Shown here: piece after piece, positions 1 to 9,559 of the stretch | Layout: each line of letters opens with the position of its first letter | How positions within the stretch are numbered: the stretch's first letter is position 1 | Source: Phoronis ovalis | Lineage: Eukaryota; Phoronida; Phoronidae | Direction: 5' to 3' | Assembly: GCA_028565635.1 (NCBI GenBank) | Contig: JAOXYB010037706.1 | Coordinates: 1 to 13,521 of the forward strand | Length of the DNA stretch: 13,521 nucleotides | Made by a program: the position numbers and the translations under genes | Notes under the pieces: model-generated | What the model was told of the DNA's origin: nothing | Seen by the model: the letters and a program-made list of their open reading frames with translations, nothing else | Database searches by the model: none

Positions 1-331
1 GGATTGAGTGAGACCATTGCATTCAACTTCTAACTTGATTGTCCCGCAATTCTCCAGATTGACACCTGAGACACCACACAGTACAGAGCTGCTAGGCTTG
101 ACTCTTCGTAGAGATGCTGAGGTCATGAAACATGCGCAGAGGCATGCATGACACCATCGCACCAGTGTCAACCTTCCCATGTAGCGTAGTTGGATGCTTT
201 GTAAGAAACTTCACCTTTGTGAGAGCTTCACGAGGTGTTGTGGAGTCGATACCACCAACTGTTACTGTTTGAAGATCAAACCCATCTTCGGATTCACTGC
301 CAGAATCAGCTGCAACAGTTTTTGTTGACAT
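1..331 (-). pseudogene. retropepsin-like protease domain of the Gypsy-type element (partial, frameshifted)
   Basis: The frame is the same as that of the zinc knuckle, so gag and protease were probably one fused reading frame. The stretch LHGKVDTGAMVSCMP holds the catalytic DTG(A) of retroviral-type aspartic proteases. The frame stops at a TAG (plus-strand 92-94), but protease-like sequence resumes one base out of frame: GVSGVNLENCGTIKLEVECN, running to the window edge. This is a lesion in an old copy. The protease would normally mature the Gag-Pol polyprotein. Confidence 0.75.
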
Positions 332-344
332 TTGTCGCTTCTTT

Positions 345-950
345 GTTATACACGCCTTCTCGAAATGCCCTTAGAGATGACAAAATCTGCAAACTGTGTT
401 TCGTGCAGGGCACTGAGGTCTGGGATGAGGGTCACATTGAGAGTATGCTGCATTTACCGCACCAGAGGAGCTGCTGGGATCACCCATGCGTCGCAAAGAG
501 ATATCCACAGCTAATTTGTATGTTCTCATGAGTTCAAGACATCTTTTACTGTTACGTCTTTACCCTTGGCCATGAGTTTTCGCTTGCATTCTAGGTCAAT
601 ATACCCATGGATGAGTTTGTCGACTATGAGGAACGAGCTGTCAGGGGGGAATTCGGATTGGCGAAACAGCTCCATGACCCTGGAGTAGTAGGTGGTTGTG
701 TTCTCACCAGTGGACTTCTGTCTGACATTATAGAATAGTTCCCTGGCTTCTCTAAAGTATGTAGAGTGGGTTAGACACAGGCCGAGTTGATCCAAAAGAG
801 TCTTAGGATTGTTTATTTGGAGTGCGGGTCTTCACTTTCTCGGGCTTCAATAAGAGTTTCTGCATGAGCACCAGCCGAAATAAATACAGGGCTGAGTTTC
901 ACACAGTCGCTTCGGCTTGCCAAAGGACCATCTAAGATGCGTTCTACTTC
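345..950 (-). pseudogene. gag of the Gypsy-type element (frameshifted)
   Basis: The longest intact piece is 795-526, with residues such as REARELFYNVRQKS and FLIVDKLIHG, typical of the capsid region of animal Gypsy gag proteins. Upstream, 905-826 continues the protein in another frame (AGAHAETLIEARESED) and is joined to it by a one-base frame change near 826. Downstream, a second one-base shift near 535 leads into CLELMRTYKL and then a CCHC zinc knuckle (CX2CX4HX4C) at 391-350. An in-frame TAA (plus-strand 371-373) interrupts the knuckle between its second Cys and its His. Gag would form the capsid and bind RNA. This copy cannot make an intact product. The N-terminus is not defined. Confidence 0.75.
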
Positions 951-1060
951 TTTTTACCATAGTTTGAACTGGAAATAAGCAGAGGTCGACTGTAGTTTGA
1001 GGTTTATAATTGTCACCCATCGTAGGTTACACAAAATTCAGGAGCGATTCAAATCACGTC

Positions 1061-1070
1061 TTGGTCACCA
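1061..1070 (-). other. primer-binding site of the Gypsy-type element
   Basis: Minus-strand TGGTGACCAA begins at the base after the LTR terminal CA. It starts with TGG, complementary to a tRNA 3' CCA end, and lies upstream of gag. The tRNA species is not assigned. Confidence 0.5.
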
Positions 1071-1227
1071 TGTTTTAATGAGTCGAAGAGGTTTATTAAG
1101 TGAATGCTCATTGGACAATACACAACGTAAACAACCAATCACATGCCTACATACTTATGCGTACAAGGTCAAGGTTACTACAAGGCATGAATGGAGTCTG
1201 ATGAATGAACAGCAATAGCCATATACA
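1071..1227 (-). repeat. probable 5' LTR of the Gypsy-type element
   Basis: On the minus strand the segment begins TGTATATGG and ends TTAAAACA, the usual TG...CA form of LTR ends. An AATAAA poly(A) signal lies near its end (plus-strand tttatt at 1092-1097). Directly next to it, 1070-1061 reads TGGTGACCAA on the minus strand, a plausible primer-binding site starting with TGG as expected for priming by a tRNA 3' CCA end. The length of about 157 bases is short but within the range of animal Gypsy LTRs. The outer end is uncertain: ACA also occurs at 1237-1239 and 1250-1252. The partner LTR is outside the window. Confidence 0.55.
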
Positions 1228-1361
1228 TGTGGTTCTACAAGTAGTTTGGACATATTGGTAATTAAAGTGTATTTTTAAAGTATTTCTCAGGATTGGATTT
1301 TATTTGATAACTGCTAATACTTCACATTATACTCCAGAAATGTGTTTTAGTCCTTATTAAG

Positions 1362-1945
1362 TGCATTTGCAGTGTCCACAAATCTATGTTTAATCACCAA
1401 AACAACATTTTTACGAAAACTGAAATATTAACATTCTGATATTGTGGTGGCCATATTGGAATATAATAGCAGCCATTTAAAAATTATAATCTGATATTAT
1501 TTGTTTACCTCTAATAAACAACATCAGAGCCAAAAAATTTAACTTTTGGACGCTCATGTATAGTGACTCTATTGGACCAGCCTTTGAGTTCACAGTGGCA
1601 AATATGTAGATTGTGTCGGCCATTTTGAATAGCGCTACAACAAATGGCTGCTATTTCTTCATAGGATACTCTGTGAGAGTTTAATTGTTATCAAATGAAT
1701 TTGTTTTCCACATAAAACTATTCCTTGTCACCAAAACAGCATTTATACAATAACTGAAAGCCTGGATATAAACATTCCTAATTTCTGGTGGCCATTTTGA
1801 AATTTTAATTTTATATTATCTGATTAACTTTACACAAACTCACCAACACTCAAAACATACTTCTGTGTGTTGCAACGGCCTCCATGGGGTCAACAGGTTG
1901 TGCACAGTAGCAATTTTAAGGATTCTGGTGGCCATTTTGATTAGC
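1362..1945. repeat. two diverged direct copies of an interspersed repeat
   Basis: Copy 1 is about 1362-1632 and copy 2 about 1697-1945. Both carry, in order, a tCACCAAAACAnCATTT block (1395 and 1729), a gGTGGCCATnTTGgA block (1446 and 1787), and a GGCCATTTTGAnTAGCGC block (1618 and 1930). The block order is kept but offsets vary from 312 to 341 bases, so the copies have gained and lost sequence. No coding potential is seen. It may be a small non-autonomous transposon or satellite remnant. GCCATnTTGG also recurs in the intronic arrays of this window, which may mean a distant relation or convergence. Confidence 0.6.
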
Positions 1946-1959
1946 GCCACCTGGTGGAG

Positions 1960-3515
1960 TTAGCCCACACTTTTGTGATGTTTACCCCAGCCAATTTTGT
2001 TACAATTCACCCAAAGATATCAAACTACCTTCAAACCTTGATTACAGTGAGTTGGTCACGGGACTCCCAGATTTGCCTCTGCTAACTGTACTACACTTGC
2101 GCTATAAAAACTTATTTGATATTTGGATAATCATTATACTCGGGTAATTTGAATCCTTTGTGTTAACAGTATGCATAGACCGGACGTTCATACCAGTGTG
2201 TACCTTGTCCATGTGGGATGTTGAGTAATGTTACAGCCCGGTTTTGGAAATTTGCCTTTTTGGACTAGTGACCTATCAAACCAGATATGTGTAATCTGAA
2301 TCAGAAGTCTTCGGCTTCAAAATCACTCCATTTTTCCTTTTGCTTGCTGACAAAATGTAAGCGGCCAAAAAGTATAAATACTATAATTACAGTAAGAGTT
2401 TAGTAACGACATTACAAGTACTCATCAAGCTGAAGATCATATATGCATTGTTGCAAAGCTCATGAAATCAGTCAATATCTTTATTCTACCCTGCTGTGTT
2501 CTAGATCATAAAAAACATTATAAATTTAAATAGTTAGAAATGCTAAACTGTAAATATATGCAAGGTAGGAAATATCAGCCGATTTCTAAAACACTTCCTC
2601 TTTATTGATAAATTTCACATAAATCAACATTTGCAAGTAATTTCTTTTATATTTGTGTACTAAAATAATAATTATTTTATTCCTGATTTGGACCCTGAGA
2701 AAACTCATGCTTGCCCATTGTTAAATATGCTACACAAGAAAATATACAAAAATAAGTAAATGCTACCTAAACAACAAACTCATTATTATAACTTGTTGCA
2801 AGTAAAAATATGATTAAAAATAGCTTTCACAAATATAAAGCAATTTTAACTTTTAAATTAAGTCAACATTTACAGAAATGTTACAGTTACATGCTTTACA
2901 GGCATTGCATTAAACTGCATATTGTTAACTGTCAATTAAAATTATAACTACTATATTATACAGCTGATGCAGTATCAATCTGCCTATCTTGAAGGTGTCC
3001 CTTCATGTTTAAGGTGGCGTATAGCTAGTTGAGAGAGCGCTACTGTTGCATGCATATTTACCTGTGTGTCAAGCCCATTTTTATTAATAAAAATTCACAA
3101 AACTGGGGTTGAAAGAAATGAAAGATCTGATATAATTTGGTTAAGGATGACTAAATGTAGATGAAAACCTATTTATTTACTCAAAATTATGTTTTATATT
3201 TAAATTCAAGCGTTGTTTATGCAAAATTGTCAAAATGGCAACTCTTAGCAGAACACATGCAAATTAACATCCCTCATACAACTGTTTAAAGTGACAATTT
3301 AATTATTTCACTACTCATTGCCTCTAGATTACAGCTTATGGAATGGTAGGATTGCTGAACTAAATATCCTCATGCAGCCATGACTGTAAACTACTAATAA
3401 AAATTAGTCTAAAATTTACTCGTCATACTTTCAAGACATTTTTTTTTGCATAAAATGCTAATTTTATAAATATCTAGAGTGATAATGTAGTGCTTTAACC
3501 ATTGGAGATTATAAC
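1960..3515. other. AT-rich non-coding stretch
   Basis: I see no long open frame, supported exon, RNA gene or clear repeat here. There are scattered poly(A)-like hexamers and short homopolymer runs, as expected of AT-rich intergenic DNA. A short minus-strand stretch at 2346-2276 has a good acceptor and an open frame, but it is better explained as chance. Confidence 0.5.
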
Positions 3516-3517
3516 CA

Positions 3518-3547
3518 TACCAAATAATACTGCATTATTATTTGGTA
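3518..3547. repeat. perfect 11-base inverted repeat (hairpin)
   Basis: The arms TACCAAATAAT (3518-3528) and ATTATTTGGTA (3537-3547) are exactly complementary around an 8-base loop. The arms are AT-rich, so chance is possible. No adjacent coding feature explains it. Confidence 0.6.
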
Positions 3548-3789
3548 ATGCTTGCAACGATTGATATTTTGGAGGTATGCGTATTGTGGGTAGCCATTTT
3601 CTACAACTACTACCTATACACCACTTTAATGGTTATATATAATTTAACAGGCAAGATTCAGGAAATGCTTTCGTAAAGTTTCAACTGTCCAGCAACACCT
3701 TCACTATTTGGAGAAAGCCATACTGTGTCCGATAGAGTGACTATCTAATATTTAATAAGAGTTATAATTTTCTTAACTGATATGGTCTA

Positions 3790-4317
3790 CCGCATTTTCT
3801 ACAATAAACACTCTGGGTAATTATTGATTTATTTTTGTACTCTTGGCATGAATATTTTTTGCAATGCATAAACAAGATTTAAAAGACCTAGCTTATCAAT
3901 AGCTTGGCTTATTTAGCCGAAATTCTGTTGGAATGCAAACATTTTGTAATTAAAACAATAAAGCACATTAACACCTTAAGTAAACAGTACCTGTCTTTCA
4001 TTTACTTCTTTCACACTACATTTTACGAGCTGAAAAGCTTATTAACAAAAATGTGGAGAAACATTATTAATAAATAGTGACGTACTTTTTAAAAATCCAA
4101 CAACCCTTTTAAGAGCCAGCACAGCATCCAGAAAGAGCTAATCAACTACCCACAATAATATATTAAAATTTGATACTGCATTATTTCGCATTAGTTTACA
4201 TGGTCTTATAATTACCGCCCTGGGGATGATTATTGTAGAAGGGTGGTTATTGATTTATTTTAGTCGCTAGAGGAGGCGATTATTTTAGCTTGGGGGCGAT
4301 TATTAGAGAAAATACGG
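3790..4317. mobile_element. possible small DNA element with imperfect terminal inverted repeats
   Basis: The left end reads CCGCATTTTCTACAATAAAC (from 3790). The complement of the right end reads CCGTATTTTCTCTAATAATC (from 4317). About 17 of the first 22 positions agree. Inside the right end, an attattg-type motif recurs at 4227-4310. The block GGGTnnTTATTGATTTATTTT occurs in direct orientation at 3815 and 4241, so the ends also share direct repeats. No transposase frame lies between, so the element would be non-autonomous. No clear target-site duplication is visible, which keeps confidence low. Confidence 0.4.
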
Positions 4318-4418
4318 ACCGTTATTACCATAACAAAGGAAACACGACATGTGTATGAAAACATATGCATCATGCTTATTGTAAAATAAATAACAATTCT
4401 TGTGCGATAAACTCATAC

Positions 4419-4512
4419 CAAAATCACATCTAGTCTAATACAACCAACCGCCTACGGTCTTCATGAATCCACTTTTGAATCCTCCAGCCAACACCATTCC
4501 ACAACTGCCATC
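4419..4512 (+). repeat. isolated fragment of the intronic repeat family
   Basis: The stretch from the tCTAGTCTAATACaaCCAACC block through CTTCATGAATCCACTTTTGAAT matches the core of the units seen at 6040-6120, 7075-7140 and 10170-10230. Only this part of a unit is present. It lies beyond the 3' end of the split gene and has the same orientation as the arrays in its introns. Confidence 0.6.
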
Positions 4513-4588
4513 TATAGCTTTTTAGCCATTAGATTGGCTGTAAAAATGCTTATTAGCTGGTATTACCAGAGACTAATAATACATGTAG

Positions 4589-4594
4589 TTTATT
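4589..4594 (-). promoter_or_regulatory. candidate poly(A) signal of the split minus-strand gene
   Basis: Minus-strand AATAAA lies 244 bases past the stop codon of the last exon and is the nearest exact hexamer I found downstream of it. This would give a short 3' untranslated region. Such hexamers are common in AT-rich DNA, so the assignment is tentative. Confidence 0.4.
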
Positions 4595-4837
4595 AGTTTC
4601 AGTATTAAAAACTAAGTATTAAAAAATTAAGGAAATTAAGCTTGTTACAACTAAGTACCATTTTACAGATGACAACATTAACATTTCCAAAAGAAAAAGT
4701 ACTTAACATTAGATTGAAATTAAAATGGCATATAATATTAAGTCAGACATACCAAATGTAAACATCAAAACTAAATTTTTCATAATTCGAACATTGTTGT
4801 ATTGTATATATAACATTAACTTTTTTCTGTCCAATAA

Positions 4838-4989
4838 TTAGCGTTGTGCTTCCCCTCCTTTTCCCCAGAATTCATCTCTTCGGTTACGAGCCTTTTCTAA
4901 TGTATATGAAGCTAAAGAAGAGCTGGAGGCTAGAGACTGCATTGATGTGGATAATGCATCATCATCTGCATTGGGAGGCGAAAATCTTT
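4838..4989 (-). CDS. exon F (last coding exon) of an unrecognised split gene
   Basis: The acceptor is a pyrimidine-rich stretch ending TTTCAG just right of 4989. The preceding exon leaves one base (G), which joins AA here to make a Glu codon. The frame then runs 49 codons to TAA (4840-4838). The peptide is acidic, then Ser-rich, and ends in a charged segment, LASYTLEKARNRRDEFWGK, before a basic-acidic tail. That segment looks like a short helix with alternating charge and an aromatic pair. The Ser-rich style matches the upstream exons, and no other reading fits all exon phases. Two other open frames on the plus strand here are treated as shadows. Gene identity is unknown. Confidence 0.7.
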
Positions 4990-5347
4990 CTGAAATTTAT
5001 AAAGCAATTTTGAAAGAATTATGCATGATCCAGCGAAAACTTCATCTTGCAATGTTTGTTATAATTTATGGAAAAACACCGAATTTATTACTGGAGACCT
5101 AACAATCAAATTTCAAAGGTCACAAATATTTTTTGCTGAGATGAAAGCCCTTTTTGACAGATGAAAAACATTTCTTTACAACTCAGCATTATGAATGATT
5201 TAAAATAATTTCTGTCTTAAAGTTTAAAAATTAACTAATTACAGTTACATCAGTATTACAATGTTTAATGATACCAAAACAGAGAACAAGTACTGGAAAT
5301 ACATGTCAAAGAAACTGGCAGATATAAAAAATCAGATGATATTGCAG

Positions 5348-6329
5348 AAGGAATGCTTTTGCAGACAGATGTGCACCATAACACGGTGATGCAGTTTTAA
5401 AGTGATCTCTCCGTGTATTAGAGTTCAAGATCTCGCAAAAAATAGCTTGACAGCTGTGGGAAAATGTCAGATTGTCAGATCAAGTTTGAATGTTATTCTA
5501 AACTACCACCTAACCATTAACACACGCCAACCTCTGACCTTTTTAACGCTTGGTAATACTAGAAGTGATCCTAGTCAAAATCAACACTAACCTAAATGTT
5601 GGCCTCCATTTACCTTTTGATTTAAAAAATTTACTATTTATATCACATGGCAAAAACAGCTTGATGGTCACAAAATAGTCCACATTTTGGATAGCCACAA
5701 CTCACTTTTCCAGGTTATTCAAAGTACCACCTAGCTTATAACACCCGCCTCTTAAAACAGCCTTTGAATTGTCCAGGCAATGCTTCATTTATAGGCTTAC
5801 CGTGACGTTTTCTCTTGGGAACCAACATGGCTGCCAGTCAGTCATATTGGTAATGAAGCAAGTCAAAATCATATTGGATCTGTATTTTGACGTATATTTA
5901 TGCTGTACCAAATACTAAATTGATCCGATAAAACTAAAGCTGTTATCAGGGTACCATCTAGGGAACAAACAAGTTCGCCAATCAGCCATGTTGGAAATTA
6001 TCCCAGTCAAATTCGACCAGCTTGTCAAAGTCATTCTAAAATTTCATCTAGCCTAATACACCCACACACCTATAGCCTTCATGATTCTACCTTCGAATCG
6101 GCCAGTCAACACTTCATCCTTCTGGAAAGTGGTGCAATGTGATGTGTCCTTTAGGGAAAAGACATGGATGCCAATCGGCCATATTGGAAGTAATTGAATT
6201 GCAAAATTATATCCAACCTATACTTTGACCTATACTGACCCTGTGCCAAATATGAAGATGACTTGATAAAAGCTGAAGTTGTTACTGGGAGATAAAGAAA
6301 AGGTTACATATAGTGATGGCCATAAAAAG
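5348..6329 (+). repeat. diverged repeat array in intron E-F
   Basis: The array begins with a head segment at about 5348-5482 (gcagacagatgtgcaccat...gggaaaatgtca) that recurs at 9881-9990. At least two core units follow, anchored by CACTTTTCC at 5703 and CTTGTCAAAG at 6021. Shared blocks are cAcCTAGCnTAATACnCCC, CTTCATGAnTC, GCCATATTGGAAGTAAT, and a gaTCnGATAAAACTnAAG block. It ends with atagtgatggcCATAAAAAG at about 6310-6329, like two other array ends. Open frames here are by-products of the repeat. Confidence 0.75.
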
Positions 6330-6402
6330 GGTTGCCATATGAAATGAAGAATTGCACTGATAAGTTTAAAATGATTTCCAAGTAAACAAGAAAATAAAGT
6401 AC

Positions 6403-6564
6403 CCAAATCTTCCCTTGTTAACCCTTTCTTCGGTGGAGATAAGTAGGTTTGTCCCATTCGCTCATGAATAACATTTAACCCTCCTCTTGGATTAAGTTGT
6501 CTTGCCTGTGGTATAGCAGACATTGGCCGCCCATACAGGCTACCAGAATTGGGTCGATCTCTCA
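6403..6564 (-). CDS. exon E of the split gene; carries an SxIP-type motif
   Basis: The acceptor is a T-run ending ATAAG right of 6564 and the donor is G|GTACTT at 6402. The exon enters with two bases of a codon and leaves with one, so it fits exon D (one base left over) and exon F (two bases needed). It codes for about 53 residues rich in Gly, Pro, Arg and Asn, probably disordered and basic. It includes GRPMSAIPQARQ, which contains S-A-I-P, and it ends KKGLTREDL. The reading frame stays open past the donor to 6230. That extension turns hydrophobic and, past about 6330, enters the intronic repeat, so I end the exon at 6403. The donor is not a perfect consensus. Confidence 0.7.
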
Positions 6565-6706
6565 CTTATAAAAAAAAAACATTAGTGATGTTAGCAAATT
6601 TTATTTTAGAGTTTTGAATTAGATTATTTAGAGAGGACAAATCTGTATTAAAGATAGATATAATCTACGCATGAATCATGATCAATACATGAATTTATTT
6701 TCCTAC

Positions 6707-6881
6707 CTGCACCAGATTTTTTATCTGCCTTAGAAATGGGACTGTGCACAAATTCAGTTTTCATAGGTTTATCGTATGTTACTTCATCATCTAACAGAAC
6801 ATGGGTGTCTTGAGTTGGCATCCCATAAGTAGGGGAAACATTTCCTTGTCTACAACTCACAGAGGACTGCTTTCTTGTAGG
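6707..6881 (-). CDS. exon D of the split gene
   Basis: The exon is bounded by a strong acceptor (ATGTTGTTTCAG) and a strong donor (GCAG|GTAGGA). It is 175 bases: 58 codons in phase 0 plus one base that joins exon E to make a Val codon. The protein is polar, with Ser, Thr, Lys and Asp and no predicted domain. A short acidic patch (LLDDEVTYDKPMKTE) sits in the middle, followed by HSPISKADKK, a possible phosphorylation-rich segment. The 142-base intron separating it from exon E is the shortest in the gene. Function is unknown. Confidence 0.75.
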
Positions 6882-7024
6882 CTGAAACAACATAACAAGA
6901 TATCTGACACATTCCCATCAAACCCCTGGGATCACATCACATTGTGACTGGTAAATGTAGAAGTAGTTCCCATACATGTTACATATGTAAAGCAAAGCAC
7001 TGGATACAATAAATGTTGAAAACT

Positions 7025-8604
7025 CGGGCAGACAAATTATCCACTTTTCCAGATCATTAAAAAAATCCACCTAGCTAAATACACTCAACCTCCTATGGCC
7101 TTCATGAATCCACATTCGAATTGTCAAGTCAATGCTTCGTCTTTCTGAAGTGGAAGTAATCCATATTGGCAGTAATCCAGGTCAAAAGTGTAACTACTTT
7201 GCCCTTGCCCTGTGCTAAATAAGAATGTGATCGGATAAAAAGGTGTTATTGCAACGTACCATCTCCAGAAGAGACATAGCAACCAACCCGCTATCTTGGA
7301 AGTGACCCAAGTCAAAATTACAATTGATCTGTATTTTGATCTATACCTGTACCAAATATGCTGATCGAATAATAACTTATTATAATAAACAGTTATTGCC
7401 AGACAAATAAAGTACTATGCACAACAAAGATTTAGGCAAATGTCAGATTTATATTGGCATTTAACCCAATTTTCAAGGTTACTTTAAAATTTCACCTAGC
7501 CTATTATCCCCACCAACCTATAGCCTTCCTCTTGGGAAAAAACATAGCTGTCAGTCATCCATATTGGAAGTAATCAAAATTAAACCTAACCTGTACTTTT
7601 ACTTGTACTTACCCAGTACCGAATATGAAGCTGATTATTATTGCAATGTACCATCTTGAGAACAAATACGGCCACCAGTCAGCCATCTTGGAATTGATCC
7701 AGGTCAAAATTATAGCTAACCTGTATTTTGACCTGTATTTACTCTGTACTAAATGTGAAGCTGATCAGATAAAAACTGAAACAGTTATTACGAGACAAAG
7801 AAAGCATTACACACAACGAAAAATTTCAAAGTTTGGATCGGCAATTGACCCACTTCTAATTGACCTTCATTTTAAAATGTCACCTAGTCTTATACGCCAA
7901 CCAAGCTATGGTCTTTATGAATACACTTTCAAATCACCTAGTCCATGCTTCATTTTTCTGGAAAGTGGCGCCATTTGACATGCCCTCTCAGGAACAAATA
8001 TGACCACCAGTCGGCCATATTGGAAGTAATTAAGAGACTTGTACTTTAATCTGTACCAAATATGAAGCTGATCCAGTGAAAACTGAAGCAATTATTGCAC
8101 GAAAAAGAAAGTGATACGCACAACGAAAAATGTCAGATTCATATCGACATTTGACCCACTTTTCAAAGTCATTCTAAAATGATACCTAGGCTAATACTTG
8201 CACACACCATAGCCTTCATGAATCAATCATTGAATCGTCCAGTCAATGCTTCGTCTTTCTGGAAAGTGGCACAACACAACCTCTTGGAAACAAACATGTA
8301 TTTAGCCTGTATCAAATATGAAGCGGATCAGATAAAAACAGAAGCAGTTATTGTGAAAGAAAATGTTACACAAAACAAAAAAATGTTGAAGATTTAGATT
8401 GCATGGCAGTTGACTCACTTTTTAAGATCAATCAAAAATGTAACGAATCTGTTACAAAACCTAAGGCCTTCATAAATCCATCTTCACCAGTCAAAGTCAA
8501 AATTATAGCAACCTGCACTTTCACCTGTATTTACCCTGTACCGAATATGAAGCTGATCCAATAAAAACTGAAGCTGTTATTGTTAGAGAAAGAAATTTAA
8601 TTTA
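7025..8604 (+). repeat. largest diverged repeat array, in intron C-D
   Basis: There are five units, anchored by CACTTTTC-like blocks at 7042, 7467, 7851, 8157 and 8416, so spacing is 425, 384, 306 and 259 bases. A full unit holds, in order, tCACCTAGCCTA, CTTCATGAATCCA, tTCTGGAAAGTGG, CAGTCnGCCATATTGGAAG, GTCAAAATTATA, CTGTACCnAATATGAAGCTGATC, GATAAAAACTGAAG and a CACAACnAAAAATnTCA block. Units differ by internal deletions. The sub-block TACCATCTnnAGAACAAA (7258, 7648) precedes further GCCAT-CTTGGAA copies, so units have internal repeats. The arrangement suggests an old satellite or an element with internal tandem repeats. Confidence 0.8.
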
Positions 8605-8965
8605 TGACAACAATGACGACGACACAGCCTACAATTAAATTCCCAGCCACTGTATGGATGGGTATTAAAAAGTATAGCTATGACTAACTTGATCACTACT
8701 AAGTTCAAAATCTTAACTGCCAAGCCTGAATGCATAAATTACCATGTATAAACTATAAGTCTGCTACCAATAAACCAATGAATTGAACAAATAATTGCAC
8801 CAATTAATTATGTAGAAACACTCTTTTAAATATGACAGCAATGTTATAATTTTACAAAAAGAGTGTATCAACCACTTCTTGAAACAAAACGCTGTACCAC
8901 AAGATGAAGTAATTATTTATAAGTACAACAACATAAGTGTTACTTTACTGTTACAACTAAATCAC

Positions 8966-9049
8966 CTGTGAATCAATTCCTGAATCATCATCTGCTCCAC
9001 AGGTGCAGCAAGCATTTTCAGTAAAATTAGAGGAAGCAGGCATTGCACT
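8966..9049 (-). CDS. exon C of the split gene; carries a DSGxxS motif
   Basis: This small exon of 84 bases (28 codons, phase 0 at both ends) has acceptor CTGTTAG and donor CACAG|GTGATT. It encodes a Cys cluster (ACCTCG) followed by DDDSGIDSQ. D-S-G-I-D-S fits the DSGxxS phosphodegron recognised by the ubiquitin-ligase adaptor beta-TrCP in animals, so phosphorylation-dependent turnover is possible but unproven. Because the exon is symmetric in phase, skipping it would keep the frame and remove the motif. Its size makes it easy to miss; support comes from the splice sites and the phase match with exons B and D. Confidence 0.7.
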
Positions 9050-9421
9050 CTAACAGATACAGAAAGGAACATTTAAGTATCACAAACAGTATTTTAAATA
9101 CTTAGACAAAATATTTTAGTAAGATGTTAGAATTTGAAATATTAAAAGTCCCAAGAGCAAAACAGTAATAAGTACACTAGATTTAGAAATGGTTTCTTTT
9201 TTTAATCAATAAGACCTGCTGTATGATAACTGTCTTTTGACATGTAATTCACAACTGTCTTTGACTAACAGGAAATACCTTTTCTACTATAGGCAGTTTC
9301 TGCATTTTTGGATGTAGACTGTACTATTCTACATAATAGCATTTTTCCAGCTGCTTATTGTTACACAGTTAATTCCGAAACAAACAACATAATACACCTA
9401 AATATATTTATGCAAACTTAC

Positions 9422-9559
9422 TTTTACTTTTGAGCTTGGCTTAGTAGGATCATAAGAGAAGAAAGTGCTAGCAGATGAAGATGGAAAGATTTCTCTAGAA
9501 GAACATGCTTGTGCAGTGTTAGTCTCAGAGGCTAGGTTTAGAGGAGGAATACCTGACAA
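9422..9559 (-). CDS. exon B of the split gene; carries an SxIP-type motif
   Basis: The acceptor is TCCTTTCAG and the donor AAA|GTAAGT is close to perfect. The exon is 138 bases, 46 codons, phase 0 at both ends. It encodes a Ser/Pro/Thr-rich, probably disordered segment beginning LSGIPPLN, whose S-G-I-P fits the SxIP pattern of EB1-binding proteins, and ending PTKPSSKVK. There is no in-frame stop. The 372-base intron to exon C holds no repeat array. Gene identity is unknown. Confidence 0.75.

Larger units (their letters stand above)
1..1227 (-). mobile_element. 5' part of a decayed Gypsy-type LTR retrotransposon
   Basis: Read on the minus strand, the segment shows in order a probable 5' LTR (1227-1071), a primer-binding-site-like stretch directly after it, a gag reading frame (about 950-345), a zinc knuckle (391-350) and an aspartic protease (331-1). 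This order is that of Gypsy/Ty3-type elements. The rest of pol (reverse transcriptase, RNase H, integrase) and the 3' LTR would lie left of the window. At least three frameshifts and one in-frame stop break the coding frame, so the copy is dead. The class call rests on motif order and residue patterns seen here; I cannot name the clade. Confidence 0.8.

Noticed and set aside
235-531. Plus-strand open frames at 235-531 and 332-514
   Set aside because: They lie antisense to the gag zinc knuckle and protease of the Gypsy-type element, whose motifs are clear on the minus strand.
997-1218. Plus-strand open frame of 73 codons
   Set aside because: It runs antisense through the primer-binding site and LTR and shows no protein motif.
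2276-2346. Minus-strand candidate last exon with a good acceptor, open for 22 codons, phase compatible with exon E
   Set aside because: Exon F is closer, longer and better matched in composition, and it already ends the gene. No AATAAA was seen soon after the stop here.
3584-4156. Perfect 11-base inverted pair CTACCCACAAT (4146) and its complement (3584)
   Set aside because: It overlaps but does not match the borders of the candidate element at 3790-4317, and a single 11-base pair over this distance can be chance.
4869-5102. Plus-strand open frame of 77 codons behind a pyrimidine-rich acceptor (CTTCCCCTCCTTTTCCCCAG)
   Set aside because: The same DNA on the minus strand gives exon F, which has its own good acceptor, the right phase for exon E, and a matching Ser-rich composition. 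The plus-strand pyrimidine tract is simply the complement of the Lys/Gly codons at the C-terminus. No plus-strand partner exon was found.
5402-5590. Plus-strand open frame of 62 codons, and similar frames at 10085-10279 and 10459-10659
   Set aside because: All lie within the diverged repeat arrays and have no motif beyond repeat-derived residues.
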